Shown: positions 9,425 through 22,422, counted from the first letter of the stretch. The stretch is 64,000 bases of DNA from Dryomyza anilis (GCA_951804985.1 OX638134.1:83617679-83681678), one strand, 5' to 3'. Numbers and translations: made by a program. The notes: a model not told the origin generated them from the letters alone.

Positions 9425-11810
9425 GTCATAAAATATTTGTAAAGTGAAAAATTTTTAATGAAAATTTTAGTGAAAAATTGAACTTTTAGTGAAAATTTTA
9501 ATTTTTAGTGAAAATTTTAATTTTTAGTGAAAAATTGAATTGAATTTTTAGTTAAAAATTTATTTTTTAGTGGAAAATTGAATATTTAGTGAAAAATTGA
9601 ATTTTTAGTATAAAATTGAATTTTTAGTTAAAAAATGAAAATTGAATTTTAAGTTAAAAATTGATTTTTTAGTGAAATATTTAATTTTTTTTTTAAAATG
9701 AATTTTTAGTGAAAAATTGAATTGAATTTTTAGTGAAAAATTTAATTTTTTGTGAAAACTTGAATTTTTAGTTAAAAATTGTGATAAATTGAATTTTTGG
9801 TAAAAAATTGAAATTTTAGTTAAAAATTGAATTTTTAGTTAAAAATTGAATTTTGAGTTAAAAATTGAATTTTGAGTTAAAAATTGAATTTTTAGTTAAA
9901 AATTGAATTTTTAGTTAAAAATTGAATTTTTAGTTAAAAATTGAATTTTTAGTTAAAAATTGAATTTTTAGTTAAAAATTGATTTTTTAGTGAAAAATTG
10001 AATTTTTAGTGAAAAATTGAATTTTTAGTGAAAATTTGAATTGAATTTTTAGTTAAAAATTTATTTTTTAGTGGAAAATTGAATATTTAGTGAAAAATTG
10101 AATTTTTAGTAAAAAATTGAATTTTTAGTTAAAAAATGAATTTTTAGTTAAAAATTGAATTTTAAGTTAAAAATTGATTTTTTAGTGAAATATTTAATTT
10201 TTTTTTTGAAAAATGAATTTTTAGTGAAAAATTGAATTTTTAGTGAAAAATTGAATTTTTAGTGAAAAATTGAATTTTTAGTGAAAAATTGAATTTTTAG
10301 TTAAAAAATTAATTTTTAGTTAATAATTGATTTTTTAGTGAAAAAATTAATTTTTTTTTTGAAAAATGAATTTTTAGTGAAAAATTGAATTGAATTTTTA
10401 GTGAAAAATTAAATTTTTAGTGAAAAATTCAATATTTAGTGAAAAATTGAATTTTTAGTGAAAATTTGAATTTACAGTAAAAAATTGAATTTTTAGTTAA
10501 AAAATGAATTTTTAGTTAAAAATTGAATTTTAAGTTAAAAATTGATTTTTTAGTGAAATATTTAATTTTTTTTTTTGAAAAATGAATTTTTAGTGAAAAA
10601 TTGAATTTTTAGTGAAAAATGAATTTTTAGTGAAAAATTGAATTGAATTTTTAGTGAAAAATTAAATTTTTAGTGAAAAATTAAATTTTTAGTGAAAAAT
10701 TGAATTTTTAGTGAAAATTTGAATTTATAGTAAAAAATTGAATTTTTAGTTAAAAATTGAATTTATAGTTAAAAATTGAATTTTTAGTTAAAAATTGAAT
10801 TTTTAGTTAAAAATTGAATTTTTAGTTAAAAATTGAATTTGTAGTTAAAAATTGAATTTTTAGTTAAAAATTGAATTTTTAGTTAAAAATTGAATTTTTA
10901 GTTAAAAATTGAATTTTTAGTTAAAAATTGAATTTTTAGTTAAAAATTGAATTTTTAGCTAAAAATTGAATTTTTAGTTAAAATTTGATTTTTTTAGTTA
11001 AAATTTGATTTTTTAGTTAAAAATTGATTTTTTAGTTAAAAATTGATTTTTTAGTGAAAAATTGATTTTTTAGTTAAAAATTGATTTTTTAGTGAAAAAT
11101 TGAATTTTTAGTGAAAAATTGAATTTTTAGTGAAAAATTGAATTTTTAGTGAAAAATTGAATTTTTAGTGAAAATTTGAATTGAATTTTTAGTTAAAAAT
11201 TTTTTTTTTAGTGGAAAATTGAATATTTAGTGAAAAATTGAATTTTTAGTAAAAAATTGAATTTTTAGTTAAAAATTGAATTTTAAGTTAAAAATTGATT
11301 TTTTAATGAAATATTTAATTTTTTTTTTGAAAAATGAATTTTTAGTGAAAAATTGAATTTTTAGTGAAAAATTGAATTTTTAGTGAAAAATTAAATTTTT
11401 AGTTAACATTTTTTTTTAGTGAAAAATTGAATTTTTAGTGAAAAATTGAATTTTTAGTGAAAAATTGATTTTTTAGTGAAAAATTGATTTTTTAGTGAAA
11501 AATTGAATTTTTAGTGAAAAATTGAATTTTTAGTGAAAAATTTAATTTTTTGTGAAAACTTGAATTTTTAGTTAAAAATTGAATTTTTTAGTTAAAAATT
11601 GATTTTTTAGTGAAAAATTTAATATTTTTTTTGAAAAAGTAATTTTTTTTTTGAAAAGTGAATTTTTAGTGAAAAATTTAATTTTTAGTGAAAAATTTAA
11701 TTTTTGTGAAAAATTTAATTTTTTGTGAGAACTTGAATTTTTAGTTAAAAATTGAATTTTTAGTAAAAAATTGAATTTTTAGTTAAAAAATGAATTTTTA
11801 ATAAGATAAT
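9425..11810 (+). repeat. 19-bp satellite array, family 1 (GAATTTTTAGTGAAAAATT)
   Basis: About 120 tandem monomers of 18-20 bp with consensus GAATTTTTAGTGAAAAATT and a frequent AGTTAAAAATT variant. Sub-blocks alternate between the GTG and GTT variants and recur (for example the block around TTTAGTGGAAAATTGAATAT at 9570, 10070 and 11210), indicating higher-order duplication. The monomer core AATTTTT-AGTG-AAAAATT is almost self-complementary. Confidence 0.97.
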
Positions 11811-12640
11811 AAATTTACAAACAACAAGAAAAACACGCCAAATAAATTCACTGTCAAGGTGATAACGACGACAACACCAACCAAATGTAGCCAAACCGGA
11901 GCCGATAACAAGCAATAAACAACAACAACACATAGTCGGTCACCAACAACAACAGCAATTGCAGTCAAGTGCAAGCAGCCAAAAAAGCAGATGCTGTCCA
12001 TGTCGTCACCAGCAGCAGCATAAACAGCAACAAGTTATGCAATGTTGCTGCGCGCCGTCTGTTGTTGCGCACAACGGAAATGAAAAGTGTGAAAAGCGGC
12101 TACAGCTTGATTTTTGGCGCGTTGCTTCTTTTTTCTTTTTTTGCTGTCTTTTATATTTTTTTATTTACTTTATTTGCAAATAAAATTTTTGCAGATTTTT
12201 TTATGCATTGCTACCGGTTTTTAATGTTGCTGGTGCTGTTGTTAAAGTTGTTGTTATAGCTTGGGTTTATTTTGAACTGTTGTGGCTCATGTCGTTGCTC
12301 ATGTCATTGCTGCTAAGCGTTACTAATCCCCACTTGAAGATGTCGCCGCATTTCTTTGGCTCACTTTGCAGTTGTTGGTGCCCGCGGCCAACTGTTGCTG
12401 CTCTTTAGTTGAATTTGTGAATCATGCGCTCAAAGCTTGCTTAAATCATTTAATAATTGCATCCAGCAGCTGCTGTTTGTTAAGTTGCGATTTGCTATGT
12501 CGTTTGTTTAACCATCCGAGAAAATATTTATTTTACATTTTTCCGCTTTTTTATGTCATATTATACAATTTTTTTTATATTTTTTTAATTTAATTAAATT
12601 TTTTAAAATTTAATTTATATTGTATTTTTATTTTTTATTA
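11811..12640. other. CAA/CAG-rich unique island between satellite arrays
   Basis: A non-satellite island with opa-like CAACAACA and GTTGTTGCTG runs and moderate GC. ORFs appear in several frames on both strands but share no conserved domain and lack matching splice sites. It may be fly cis-regulatory or untranslated DNA. Confidence 0.4.
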
Positions 12641-12699
12641 GAAAAATTCAATTGTTTGGAATATTTAAATTTTTAGCAATTAATTTAATTTTCTTAGTA

Positions 12700-14090
12700 A
12701 ACATTTTTTTTTTAATCGTAATTTGAATTTTGAGTTAAAAATTCAATTTTAAGTGAATTTTGAAATTTTGAATTGTAAGGAATTATTTTTTAAATCTTTT
12801 AAGTTTTAGTAATAATTGAATTTTTAGTAATAATTTCAATTTTAAGTAAAAATATGAATATTTAATGAAAATTTAAAATTTTGGGGAAAATTTATTTTTT
12901 AGTGAATATTTGAATTTGTGGTGATAATTTGAATTTTTAGTGAACATTTTGAGTGAAAATAGTAATTTTGAGTGAAAATATGAATTCTGATAGAAAATAT
13001 GATATTTGAGTGACAATATCAATTTTGAAGAAAAATATGAAATTTTAGTGAAAATTTGAATTTGTGGTGATAATTTCAATTTTTAGTGAAAATTTTGAAT
13101 TTTGAGTGAAAGTATGATTTTTGAGTGAAAATATAAATTTTGCGTGAAAAAATGAATTTTAAGTGAATATTTTAGTTTTGAGTGAAAATATGAATTTTGA
13201 GTGAAAATATAAATTTTGAGTGAAAATATGATTTTTGAGTGAAAATATAAATTTTGAATGAAAATTTTAATTTTGAGTGAATATATGAATTTTCAGTGAA
13301 AACATAAATTTTGAGTGAAAATATAAATTTTGAGTGAAAATATAAATTTTGAGTAAAAATATTAATTTTGAGTGAAATTGTGAATTTTAAGTGAAAATAT
13401 AAATTATGAGTGAAAGTATGAATTTTGAGTAAAAATATTAATTTTGAGTGAAAATATCAAATGTTGAGTGAAAATATCAAATTTTAATGAAAATTTTAGT
13501 GAACATTTTATTTTTAGTAAAAAATTTGAATTTTTAGAGCAAGTTTGAATTTATAGTGAAAATTTGAATTTTTTGTAATAATTTGAAAATATGAATTTTG
13601 AATGAAAATATGAATTTTGAGCGAAAATATGATTTTTGAGTGAAAATATAATTTTGAGTGAAAATATAATTTTGAGTGAAAATACAAATTTTGAGTGAAA
13701 ATATGAATTATGAATGAAAATATGAATTTTGTGTGAAAATATAAATTTTGTGTGAAAATATAAATTTTGAGTGAAAATATTAATTTTGAGTGAAATTGTG
13801 AATTTTGAGTGAAAATTTAAATTTTGATTGAAAATATGAATTTTGAGCGAAAATATGAATTTTGAGTGAAAATATAAATTTTGAGTGAAAATATATTTTT
13901 TGAGTGACAATATCAATTTTGAGTAAAAATATGGATTTTAGTAAATATTTGAATTTTTAGAGCACATTTGAATATATAGTGAAAATTTGAATTTTGAGTG
14001 AAAATATGAATTTTGAGTAAAAATATTATTTTTTAGTGAAATTATGCATTTTGAGTGAAAATCGTAAAGTGAAAGTTTGAATTTAAGGGA
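12700..14090 (+). repeat. 19-bp satellite array, family 2 (TTTTGAGTGAAAATATGAA)
   Basis: Tandem monomers of 18-19 bp, consensus AATTTTGAGTGAAAATATG, more diverged at both ends. The minus-strand ORF of 121 residues within (13916-13551) is a repeat artefact. The unit shares the AGTGAAAA core with family 1 but has TTTTGAG in place of TTTTTAG. Confidence 0.95.
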
Positions 14091-15864
14091 CAAAAAATTT
14101 AATAAATTTGTTAAGGAAAATTGAATTTTTGTGAAAATTTGTATTTCTAATAAAAATTTTAACTTTAAATAAATTTTGAATTTTTAATAAAACGTTGATT
14201 CTTTAGTGAATCTTTAATGATTATTTACATTTTTAATGATAATTAAAATTTTTAATGATAATTAAAATTTTTAGTAAATTTAAATTTTTTGTTACCTATA
14301 ATTTGAATTTAGAATTAAAATTTTGATTTATTGCAAATCTTTTATTTTTAGTGTAACTCTAAATATTTGGTGAAGATCTGTATATAAAAAAGTAAAAAAA
14401 TAAATTGAACTATTTAAAGAAAATTATTATTTTGTAAAACAGTTTTAATATTATTCCTAATATGATTAAATTTCTTTATAAATTGATTTTATAGTATTAT
14501 TAACCATTAACTTTCAAAATGAATTTCGTAGAGTGGACATCTTTCGAAAATGTATCGTCTTTTATCGAATTTTTTAAAATTATCGTCAATTATTTAATAT
14601 GGTGAAGGCATTATTAGAACTATGTGACTTTGTATTAAAATCACATATTTTAAATACGTAATTAATTTTGTTGTTTCGCAGTACTTAATACCATCTTTCA
14701 GTTGTCACAAATGTTAAATCGGAATTTGTCAAATTTGGTGATTATTGCATTCCAAAGCAAAACCCACACATGATAGGTAATTGAATTTTTTTTGTAATAT
14801 TTTTGACTGCTTCGTGCCAGACAGACAACCAAACAATTAATTAAAAAAATAATAAAAATCACACCACAAATAAGTCTTCATAACATTCCATCAAATGTAA
14901 ACACATGAATAAATCGTGAATTTAATTTACTTTTTCTATAATATATTCGGCATAAAAATGATCTAATCAAATCAATGAACTTTGTGACCATATGATTTTT
15001 ATAATACGATAAATAGCAAACAATTCAAATCGGAATTCATTTTATATTGGTTTCACCATTAAAAGTTTTTATTACGTCCTCTAATTCGAATATTTGTGAT
15101 TTTCCTATAACGGTGTAAAATAAGATTTTGGGTTTAAAATTCAATGGTTAAAAACAGATACAGTTCGTACTTTTAAATCGAAATCGGTTCCAGTTACCGT
15201 TTAGGTTTTAAGGCGCGGTTTGAAACAAATATCGGTTATAGTTTCAATCTCTGATTTAAAGATTCAAATACTTGTTACATGAACTATTTGAAAAGCATTT
15301 GAATTACACAAAATAACCGAAAGCATGAGTTACCTGGCACAAATTATCGGTTTCCGTTTGTAACATGGTTTGGCAAGACTTCAAAGACTTCACACCTCGA
15401 AGGTGTTTTTTAAGTTTTATAAAAGGCAGCTTGTCAAGCATAACGCACCATAAACATAGCAAAAAAAGTATAATAAAAACTATAAATAAAAAAAATTATA
15501 AATTTGATTAAACCTCATGCACTGCGCGAAGGCTGCCATTTCACGCTTTGACGCATCGCAGCGCTGATTATTTAAAAATTCTCTTTGGCGTCTAATTAAT
15601 GTCCAATTCTGACAATCATAAAAACTATTATTACGCTTTTATTACGCAAATATATCAAAAAAATATAAAAATATGAATAATTATTGTAATAAAAATATGA
15701 AAGAGTGACGTAACTTCCTCCCGACGACCTTGTGCTATGCATTAAACGCATTTAAAATGCTGCTGAGCCACCTGTATTAAGTAATTATACAAGTGCAATA
15801 AAATTTTATAATAAATTCAAATTTTTAAGGAATTTTAATTTTTATTATTTTTTTATGAATTCAG
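14091..15864. other. AT-rich unique stretch, no gene seen
   Basis: Contains decayed satellite up to about 14360 and dispersed CGGTTT/ACCG words at 15120-15370. The latter resemble the diverged AACCGAAACCG stretch at 47720-47890. The slightly GC-richer blocks at 15520-15590 and 15700-15775 show no open, splice-bounded frame. Confidence 0.4.
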
Positions 15865-15973
15865 CACCACTTTCCACTGCATGCCCAAGTGTTTTCCGGG
15901 AGGTTGTGGCTATGCATATTGATGATCATCATCATGGGACTGATATACATTATCATGTTTTGGTTTGGGTTGG
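15865..15973 (+). CDS. Candidate internal exon encoding a possible transmembrane segment
   Basis: A 109-nt block of distinctly higher complexity than its surroundings. It is preceded by a T-rich tract and ATGAATTCAG, and followed by G|GTATGG. Starting in phase 0 it reads HHFPLHAQVFSGRLW, then LCILMIIIMGLIYIIMFWFG. The second part is a strongly hydrophobic helix-length stretch after an Arg. If real, it would end in phase 1. The protein was not recognised and no partner exon was found nearby. The ATG/ATC microsatellite-like core (GATGATCATCATCATGGG) could produce such a frame by chance. Confidence 0.3.
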
Positions 15974-16014
15974 GTATGGAATCCATAAAACTAAAATTCT
16001 CAATATCTAAAACA

Positions 16015-17080
16015 TGAATTTTGAGTCAAAAATTGATATTTTTTGGTTAACAATTAAAATGCAAAATTCAATTTTTATTAAAAACTGAATTTTTAGTGAA
16101 AAATTGCATTTTTAGTGAAAAAATTGAATTTTTAATGAAAAATAGATTTTTAGTAAACAATTGAATTGTGAAAAATTGTGAAAATTTGATTTTTTTTTAG
16201 TGAAAAATTGCATTTTTAGCTAAAAAAAATTATTACATTTTTAGTGAAAAATTAAATTTTTAGTGAAAAATTGAATTGTTAGAGAAAAATTGTATTTTTA
16301 GTGAAAAATTACATTTTTAGTGAAAAATTGCATTTTTAGTGAAAAAATTGGATTTTTAATGAAAAACTGAATTTTTAGTAAACAATTGAATTTCAAATGA
16401 AAAATTGAATTTTAGGTGAAAAAATTAATTTTCTCGTGAAAAAATTAATTTTTGGTGAAAAATGGAATTTTTAGTGAAAAATATAATTTTTATAAAAAAA
16501 TATATTTTTAGTGAAAATAATACTATTTAGTGAAAAATTGCATTTTTAGTGAAAAATTGGATTTTTAATAAAAAATTGGATTTTCATTGAAAAATTGGAT
16601 TTTCATTGAAAAATTGGATTTTCATTGAAAAATTGGTGAAAAATGGAATTTTTAGTGTACAATTAAATTTTTAGTAAAAATTCACTTTGTTAGTTAAAAA
16701 TTGAAGTTTTAGTGAAAAATTTAATTTTTAGTGAAAAATTTAATTTTTAGTGAAAAATATACTTTTAATAAAAATTGAGTTTTTAGTCAAAAATTGGATT
16801 TTTAATGAAAAAATGAATTTCACTAAAAATTTAATTTTTAGTGAAAAATTTAATTTTTAGTGAAAAATTTAATTTTTAGTGTAAAAATTTTATTTTTAGT
16901 GAAAATTGAATTTTTGTTAAAAATTAAATTTTTAGTGAAAAATTAAACTTTTTGTGAAAATTTGAATATCTATTGAAAAATATTTATTTCGGCGATAAAA
17001 TTAATTCTTAGTAAAAAATTGATTTTTTAATGAAAAATGAAATACATAGTGAAAAATTTGAAAATTATAGAATAAAACAA
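16015..17080 (+). repeat. 19-bp satellite array, family 1, diverged
   Basis: Same AATTTTTAGTGAAAAATTG monomer as at 9425-11810, with more substitutions, including frequent GCATTTTTAGTG and GGATTTTTAATG variants. Confidence 0.95.
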
Positions 17081-17203
17081 TTAACAATTGAAAACCATTT
17101 GGTATATGACTTAAAGATTTAATATAATTATTAAAATTCGTTGAGTTTATTCGGAATGTTGCCGATGCCGTTTTGTACTAGGGCAAGACTAAAAATAGGT
17201 TTA

Positions 17204-18750
17204 CAGATATTATTATTATTACTGTATTGGGTTAATGCCTTGCGACCTAATAAGATCTATTGTGCCCCGCTTGGAGCCATAGCTGACAGAGTTATCAACT
17301 GAGGCCCCTTCCTAGTTCATTCAGTGGTATCCTGATTTGCTGTGGATTCTGATGGTTGTACTATATCCTTCTAGAGAACATCAGCCAAGCCTGTATCAGT
17401 AAGAAACCTAATTATTTCGATTGCCTTCATTTTCCTGATATCAGTATGGCTTGTTTAAGTGAATCCAATAATTTTCTTCCTTGTGCGCATAAGGACTAGA
17501 CAAGTTCCCAGAATATGCTCTGGGTTTTCGTCCTCCTCCAGACAGTATCTACATGTACTGTCGGATTGTATACCCATTCTTATGAGATGCTCTCCCAGTC
17601 CCCTAATAGAAATTTTGGTAGGGGACATGATCATGAAGTGATCATGTCATTATTTGAGGTGATCGGGATATGACGAGGCCCATAATGTCCTTGTAACGCA
17701 GTGTCCTGATCATGTATTGACCTCAGGCTATGATCATATACTGATCGGGCAATTCCCCATTTTAATATTTACCCGACAATTGCCTTGTCTGAGCCCGAGC
17801 ATAATAGGGTTTCTCTCATTAATCTCGATCATTGCCTGATGCTAATTTCTTATGAGGAACAAATAATGTACCTATGATCGGGAACATTAACTGTTTAGAT
17901 AATGTAAACCCTGTCATGGTAAGCATGATAAGGGCATGCAAAGGCAATGATCAAATTTTCTCTAATAGGGCTTACCCAACGAAAACCCGATCATTTCCCG
18001 ATGGCGCATCGGGCAAATTTCTACTAAGGTCTGCAGTGACCTGTAAGAAATCCAGTCAAGATTCTTAAGTTGTTCTTTGTTAACTTAATACATTCTTTGA
18101 ATCTTTTGAGGCAATATGTCCCAATAAGTTTCTTTCATTGTCGTAGCTTTGGTAGCCCAAACCATAATTCTTCTCTTGTTGTTGATTTTTCTTCTGGCAG
18201 TATCTTTTTGATCATACTGTCGCCAATCCCACAGAAAGGTTCTGGGCCTATGAGCTTTGTCGCGGCATCTTTCCTGGTTAGCTGATCAGCTTCTTAATTA
18301 CCTTCTATTCTTTTGTGGACAGTGACTCAAAGTATGGTGACCTTGTTTGTCATTCCTAGTTTGTTTATTTTACCTAAGCATTCCCATACTAGTTCAGAGG
18401 TAATATCATAAGATTCTAATGCCATAATGGCGGCCTGGCTGTCTGATAGGACTGCTATGTTCTTATTGTGGTAATTTCTGTCGAGATGGAACTGAATGCA
18501 TCTGTCAATAGCGTATATTTACGCTTGAAAGATGCTGGTCATTTTTCCCATGGATTCGAAGTATTTGGTTCGGGGCCCGAATACTCCTACTCCAGTTCCT
18601 TCATCAGTTAGTGACCATCTGTAAACCATGTCAGATATGTTCTTAAATCGCTTTTTGTTGCTGAGTTTGGTCGTGAATTTCTTCACGAAATTGAATCTTT
18701 TAATCCTGTGGTCCTTCAAGGTTGGGATTGAGAGATTATGGGCCAGGGTT
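17204..18750 (-). pseudogene. Degenerate I-like LINE: RNase H and C-terminal zinc knuckle, interrupted by a MITE
   Basis: Read on the minus strand from about 18750: 'KDHRIKRFNFVKKF', then FTDG (first RNase H Asp, in a shifted frame), TDEGTGVGVFGPRTKYFESM, the position of the second catalytic acid now a stop (FQA*IYAIDRC), then VLSDSQAAIMALES with the third Asp, and GN*EADQL with the last. These are followed by LKRFKECIKLTKNNLRILTG, an interruption by the MITE at 17601-18028, then GEHLIRMGIQ and CRYCLEEDENPEHILGTC (C-x2-C-x8-H-x4-C). The 3' end has a TAA-type tail at 17207-17221. At least three stops and a frameshift show it is dead. The endonuclease and reverse transcriptase domains are missing. 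Confidence 0.9.
17601..18028. mobile_element. 428-bp MITE inserted in the LINE (TIR CCCTAATAGAAATTT, 3-bp target duplication)
   Basis: The left end CCCTAATAGAAATTT and the reverse complement of the right end CTTAGTAGAAATTT form the terminal inverted repeats. GTC at 17598-17600 is repeated at 18029-18031. Removing the element plus one GTC restores the LINE reading frame (TGHCR-LGEHLIRMG), which fixes the boundaries. The interior is rich in TGATCGGG and CATGATCATG and has no ORF of note. Diverged relatives occur at 22243-22370, 23460-23690 and 24180-24480. The superfamily is not clear from the TIR. Confidence 0.85.
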
Positions 18751-20034
18751 CAATCGAAAACGAATCGAATTTTCAATTCGATTGAATTTGTTTTTTTCTA
18801 TTTCAGAATTCCTTTTTTTTTCACAAATGAATGAATTCAATTTGATTTTGTATGAAAAATATTTTAAATTCGATTTCAGAACATGGGGAAGTCATATATT
18901 TTTTTTATATTTTCTAAACACAAAAAACTAAAATTGCTATAAGCAGCAAATGTAGCGGTTCAAGTATTTTTTGAGCTTCAGTAATTTTATGAGTTGCATT
19001 TCCGACGTTTTAGCCAACATCATTCATTGTGCAGTTTGGGTTTTTTTATGAGTTTTATTTCTGTAACGGAAGCAGTTAAATTAATGTAATTTACTAATAT
19101 CTATGCGTCTAATATCTATGCATATAAGGTGTGAATTTTGAGATATTTTAAAACATAAAATTTTATAAATGATATTTTGAAAAAAATAATCTGCAATAGT
19201 AAAAATAATCAAACATTTTATTTTGGAAATCAAACGAACTTTTCTAAGTTTATTGTTTAAATTAATAAAAACTAGGGCATAATTGGAGGATTGATCGATA
19301 ACAATACCAATGATATTAATATTGGATTCAATGAATAGTAATAGACAGATTTATAAAGATTTTGGTAAAAGTTATTATTGAATTATTTAAAATATAGTTG
19401 CTTGGTTTTAAATGACAATTTTAAGTTTTTAAAAGACAATTTATAAAATATAGATAGATATATATATATAGATATTTTAAAGATATAACAAATATTAAAT
19501 ATATTTTAAATAAATTATATATGATTTGGTTTTAGATTTCGTTTTTATTTTTATTTCTTAGTTTATTTTTTATTTATAAATATATATTTATTTTCCAATA
19601 ATTCCAATTTTTTTACTTTTTAAAATTTTTTATAATAAAGTTCAAAAACTGTAAAAATAAACAATAAATATATTATCTACGCGCCTTGCACGCCTGCTCG
19701 CCTGCAATTAATTGCGGCCTAAACGCTGTTTTAGCCAACATTAAACGCGGCAATTACGAGGCGCGTTGCGGCATTTTAAATGCGGCCGCAATTGCAAGAA
19801 AATCAGAAATAGCAACAAATGCAACAAATAAAAATGTTTTTGTCAGGTTCGAGAAATGTTCGACTTGGCGCAGCGCACAATGAGGCGTTGGTGTTTGGTT
19901 GGTTGGTGGCTTTCTTTGGCGCCCGCACGTCGCGTCGGCGGAGGCGTTAACAACTACTACAGCGGCAACCTGACGCGCAATTCAAATAACACAGACAAAT
20001 CGTGCAACAAATGACTTAAATTCAGATTTCAGAA
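18751..20034. other. AT-rich stretch with a GC-richer block, no gene seen
   Basis: Mostly low-complexity AT sequence. At 19680-19990 a GC-richer, non-repetitive block (GCGGCCGCAATT, GCGCCCGCACG) is present. The only frame through it has no recognisable domain. It could be conserved noncoding DNA. Confidence 0.35.
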
Positions 20035-20814
20035 TTTTTAATATAAAATGTAATATTTAAAAATAAAAATGTAATAGAAAATAATAAAATTAAATATGTA
20101 AAATTTAATTTAAAAATTTTAAAATATGAAATATTAATTGTAAAATTTAAAGTTTTAAATATAAAATTTAAAAAATAAGATGTGAAATTTTAATATAAAG
20201 AAATGTAAAATCAAAATGTTAACAAAATACAAAATTTAAGTTGTAAAATATAAAATGTGCAATTTAAAAATAAAAATATTAAAAATAAAATATAAAATTT
20301 GAAATGCTTAATGAAAAAACATGTAATAAAAAATAAAGATACCTAAATATAAATATGACAAATGAAAAAAAAAACCATAACAACAACGAACAAATTCAGC
20401 AACAACGTAACCGTCCGCCAAATGGCGCAAAACTTTCACTCTCATTTGTGGCCGAGCACAGCGCCGGCCTGCTGCAAATTCAGACACGCAGCAGCACCAA
20501 CGACCAACAGTTGCTGCAACCCGCAGCAGCAGCACAAAAAACCAAGTTAACAATTTGATGTAAACCTTAAGACAAGTCGAGCGTAGACCGTTTTTAGCGC
20601 TCACGTCCGATGTGAAATGCTTATAACCCAGTAAAAGGAAATCAATGTGAATTGGCAAAAAAAATACGAAATTAAATTAAATAAATAAAAAAATTGCTCC
20701 CATTTCAGGCACATTTAATGCTGCCACATGTTGTTATGGGTCTTGTTAAACATGGTCAAAAACAAAAATGTCGAAAATATAAAATTTAAAATGTAAAACA
20801 AAAAAAAAATTAAC
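20035..20814. other. TAAAAT-rich low-complexity DNA flanking an opa-like block
   Basis: 20035-20330 is a degenerate AAAATNTAAAAT array that looks like an eroded form of the heptamer repeat downstream. 20355-20560 is a CAACAA/GCAGCAG-rich block with ORFs on both strands and no conserved motif, so it is probably noncoding. 20561-20814 is AT-rich with no feature. Confidence 0.45.
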
Positions 20815-21215
20815 TTAAAAAAAATATAAAATGTAAAAGTAAAATGTAAAATGTAAAATGTAAAATGTAAAATGTAAAATGTAAAATGTAAAATGTAAAA
20901 TGTAAAATGTAAAATGTAAAATGTAAAATGTAAAATGTAAAATGTAAAATGTAAAATGTAAAATGTAAAATGTAAAATGTAAAATGTAAAATGTAAAATG
21001 TAAAATGTAAAATGTAAAATGTAAAATGTAAAATGTAAAATGTAAAATGTAAAACGTAAAATGTAAAATGTAAAATGTAAAATGCAAAATGTAAAATCTA
21101 AAATTTAAAATGTAAAATGTAAAATATAAAATGTAAAATGTAAAATGTAAAATATAAAATGTAAATTGTAAATTATAAAATGTAAAATCTAAAATGTAAA
21201 ATGTAAAATTAAAAA
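20815..21215 (+). repeat. (TAAAATG)n heptanucleotide array
   Basis: About 55 tandem copies of TAAAATG, nearly perfect from about 20834 to 21080 and more degenerate afterwards. Because 3 × 7 = 21 nt, the minus strand gives a spurious 140-residue ORF of repeated FTFYILH. Confidence 0.97.
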
Positions 21216-21832
21216 AACTATATAAAATTGATTGCATTTCAGACCCATTTTATGTTGCCACATTTTGTCATAGCTCTTGTAAAACATGGCCAAAAACAAA
21301 ATCGTAATTGTCAAAAAGTGGTTTTGCTGTTTCGTGACTTTTGTAATTTTGCGTTTTGGCGACCACATGTCATACATGCTTCTGTGACATGTTAATTGCA
21401 ACGGATGTCAAATCAAATTTAATTAAATACCTTAAAAAATACCTTGAACATAACATAATAATTACAATAAATATTTGCACTGATTAAGAGCTCGATTTAT
21501 CTATTGTGAAATCAAATTAAATTTGAGCCGTTGAGCGGTTTTTATTGCACTCGAAGTTTAAACCCAATCAAGGCAGTCGGCCGCCGTACATTGGGTTGTT
21601 TTGTGGTTGTTGTAGATCTTGCTGTCAGTAACACCGGATACTTCGACTCATATCTGTCAATTGATATTTTTGTTTCTTTGTTTTTCAAATTATTTTTTAT
21701 TTGACGTCAATCAATCTAAGGTTTATTTTGAATTGTTCACCACTTCTATTTATATTTTCCATGTCATGACAAATGCATTGCAGGCGCCTATTTGTCAGAT
21801 GCACAAAACAGACGAACACATACCGAAGATAC

Positions 21833-22422
21833 TACACTGAGAAAAAACAAAGTTAATACTTGAAAAATACATTGACCTCTGGAACAAAACACTTTACAAT
21901 TTAAAGTGTGCATGTAAGAACCACTTTAATCTTTATATTTTAATATTCGATGATTTTGCTTTTTATTTTTATTTATTTGAATTCTCAAATTTTAAGTGTT
22001 GCTTTTATTTATAAAGTGTCAAATCTTCTCTATATCGAAAATCAGAAGATCATATGGTCCTTGTAAAAATTACCACCCTTACTTCTTCGTATCGATCTTT
22101 CTTATAAATCTTAACAATTTCGATGTTCTGGCGACATGTACAGCAATAATCTTAAATGAAAAACAATGAATTTTAATGTGGTAAGTTCCAATTTAAACTT
22201 GTTGCATTTTTAATTCCACAAAACCTTCAAATAAACAGTCTCTAGTAGAAATGGTAATATGTTCATGATAGAGAAGTGATCTTTGAATTTTGTTCTTGCC
22301 ATAAGCTGAACAATTACATGACAAATATGACAGGACATATTTCACTAATAGTGTAAAATTCTACTTGGAGTGTAAAACAAATTTAAATTTTAATTAAAGC
22401 GCACTTTTTTTCAGTGTACACA
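21833..22422. mobile_element. MITE with TACACTGA(G)AAAAA terminal inverted repeats
   Basis: The left end TACACTGAGAAAAA and the right end TTTTTTTCAGTGTA are inverted copies, with TA at each outer edge as expected of a TA target duplication. The interior is AT-rich without a transposase. A diverged relative of the CCCTAATAGAAATTT MITE appears to be nested at 22243-22370 (CTCTAGTAGAAATGG … AAATTCTACTTGGAG). Confidence 0.65.

Noticed and set aside
9425..11810. CRISPR-like array
   Set aside because: Units are contiguous with no unique spacers, and the DNA is eukaryotic.
13551..13916. 121-residue minus-strand ORF
   Set aside because: Lies entirely in the family-2 satellite and repeats the monomer.
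20815..21237. 140-residue minus-strand ORF of repeated FTFYILH
   Set aside because: Translation of the (TAAAATG)n array; 21 nt equals three units, so the frame stays open by arithmetic.
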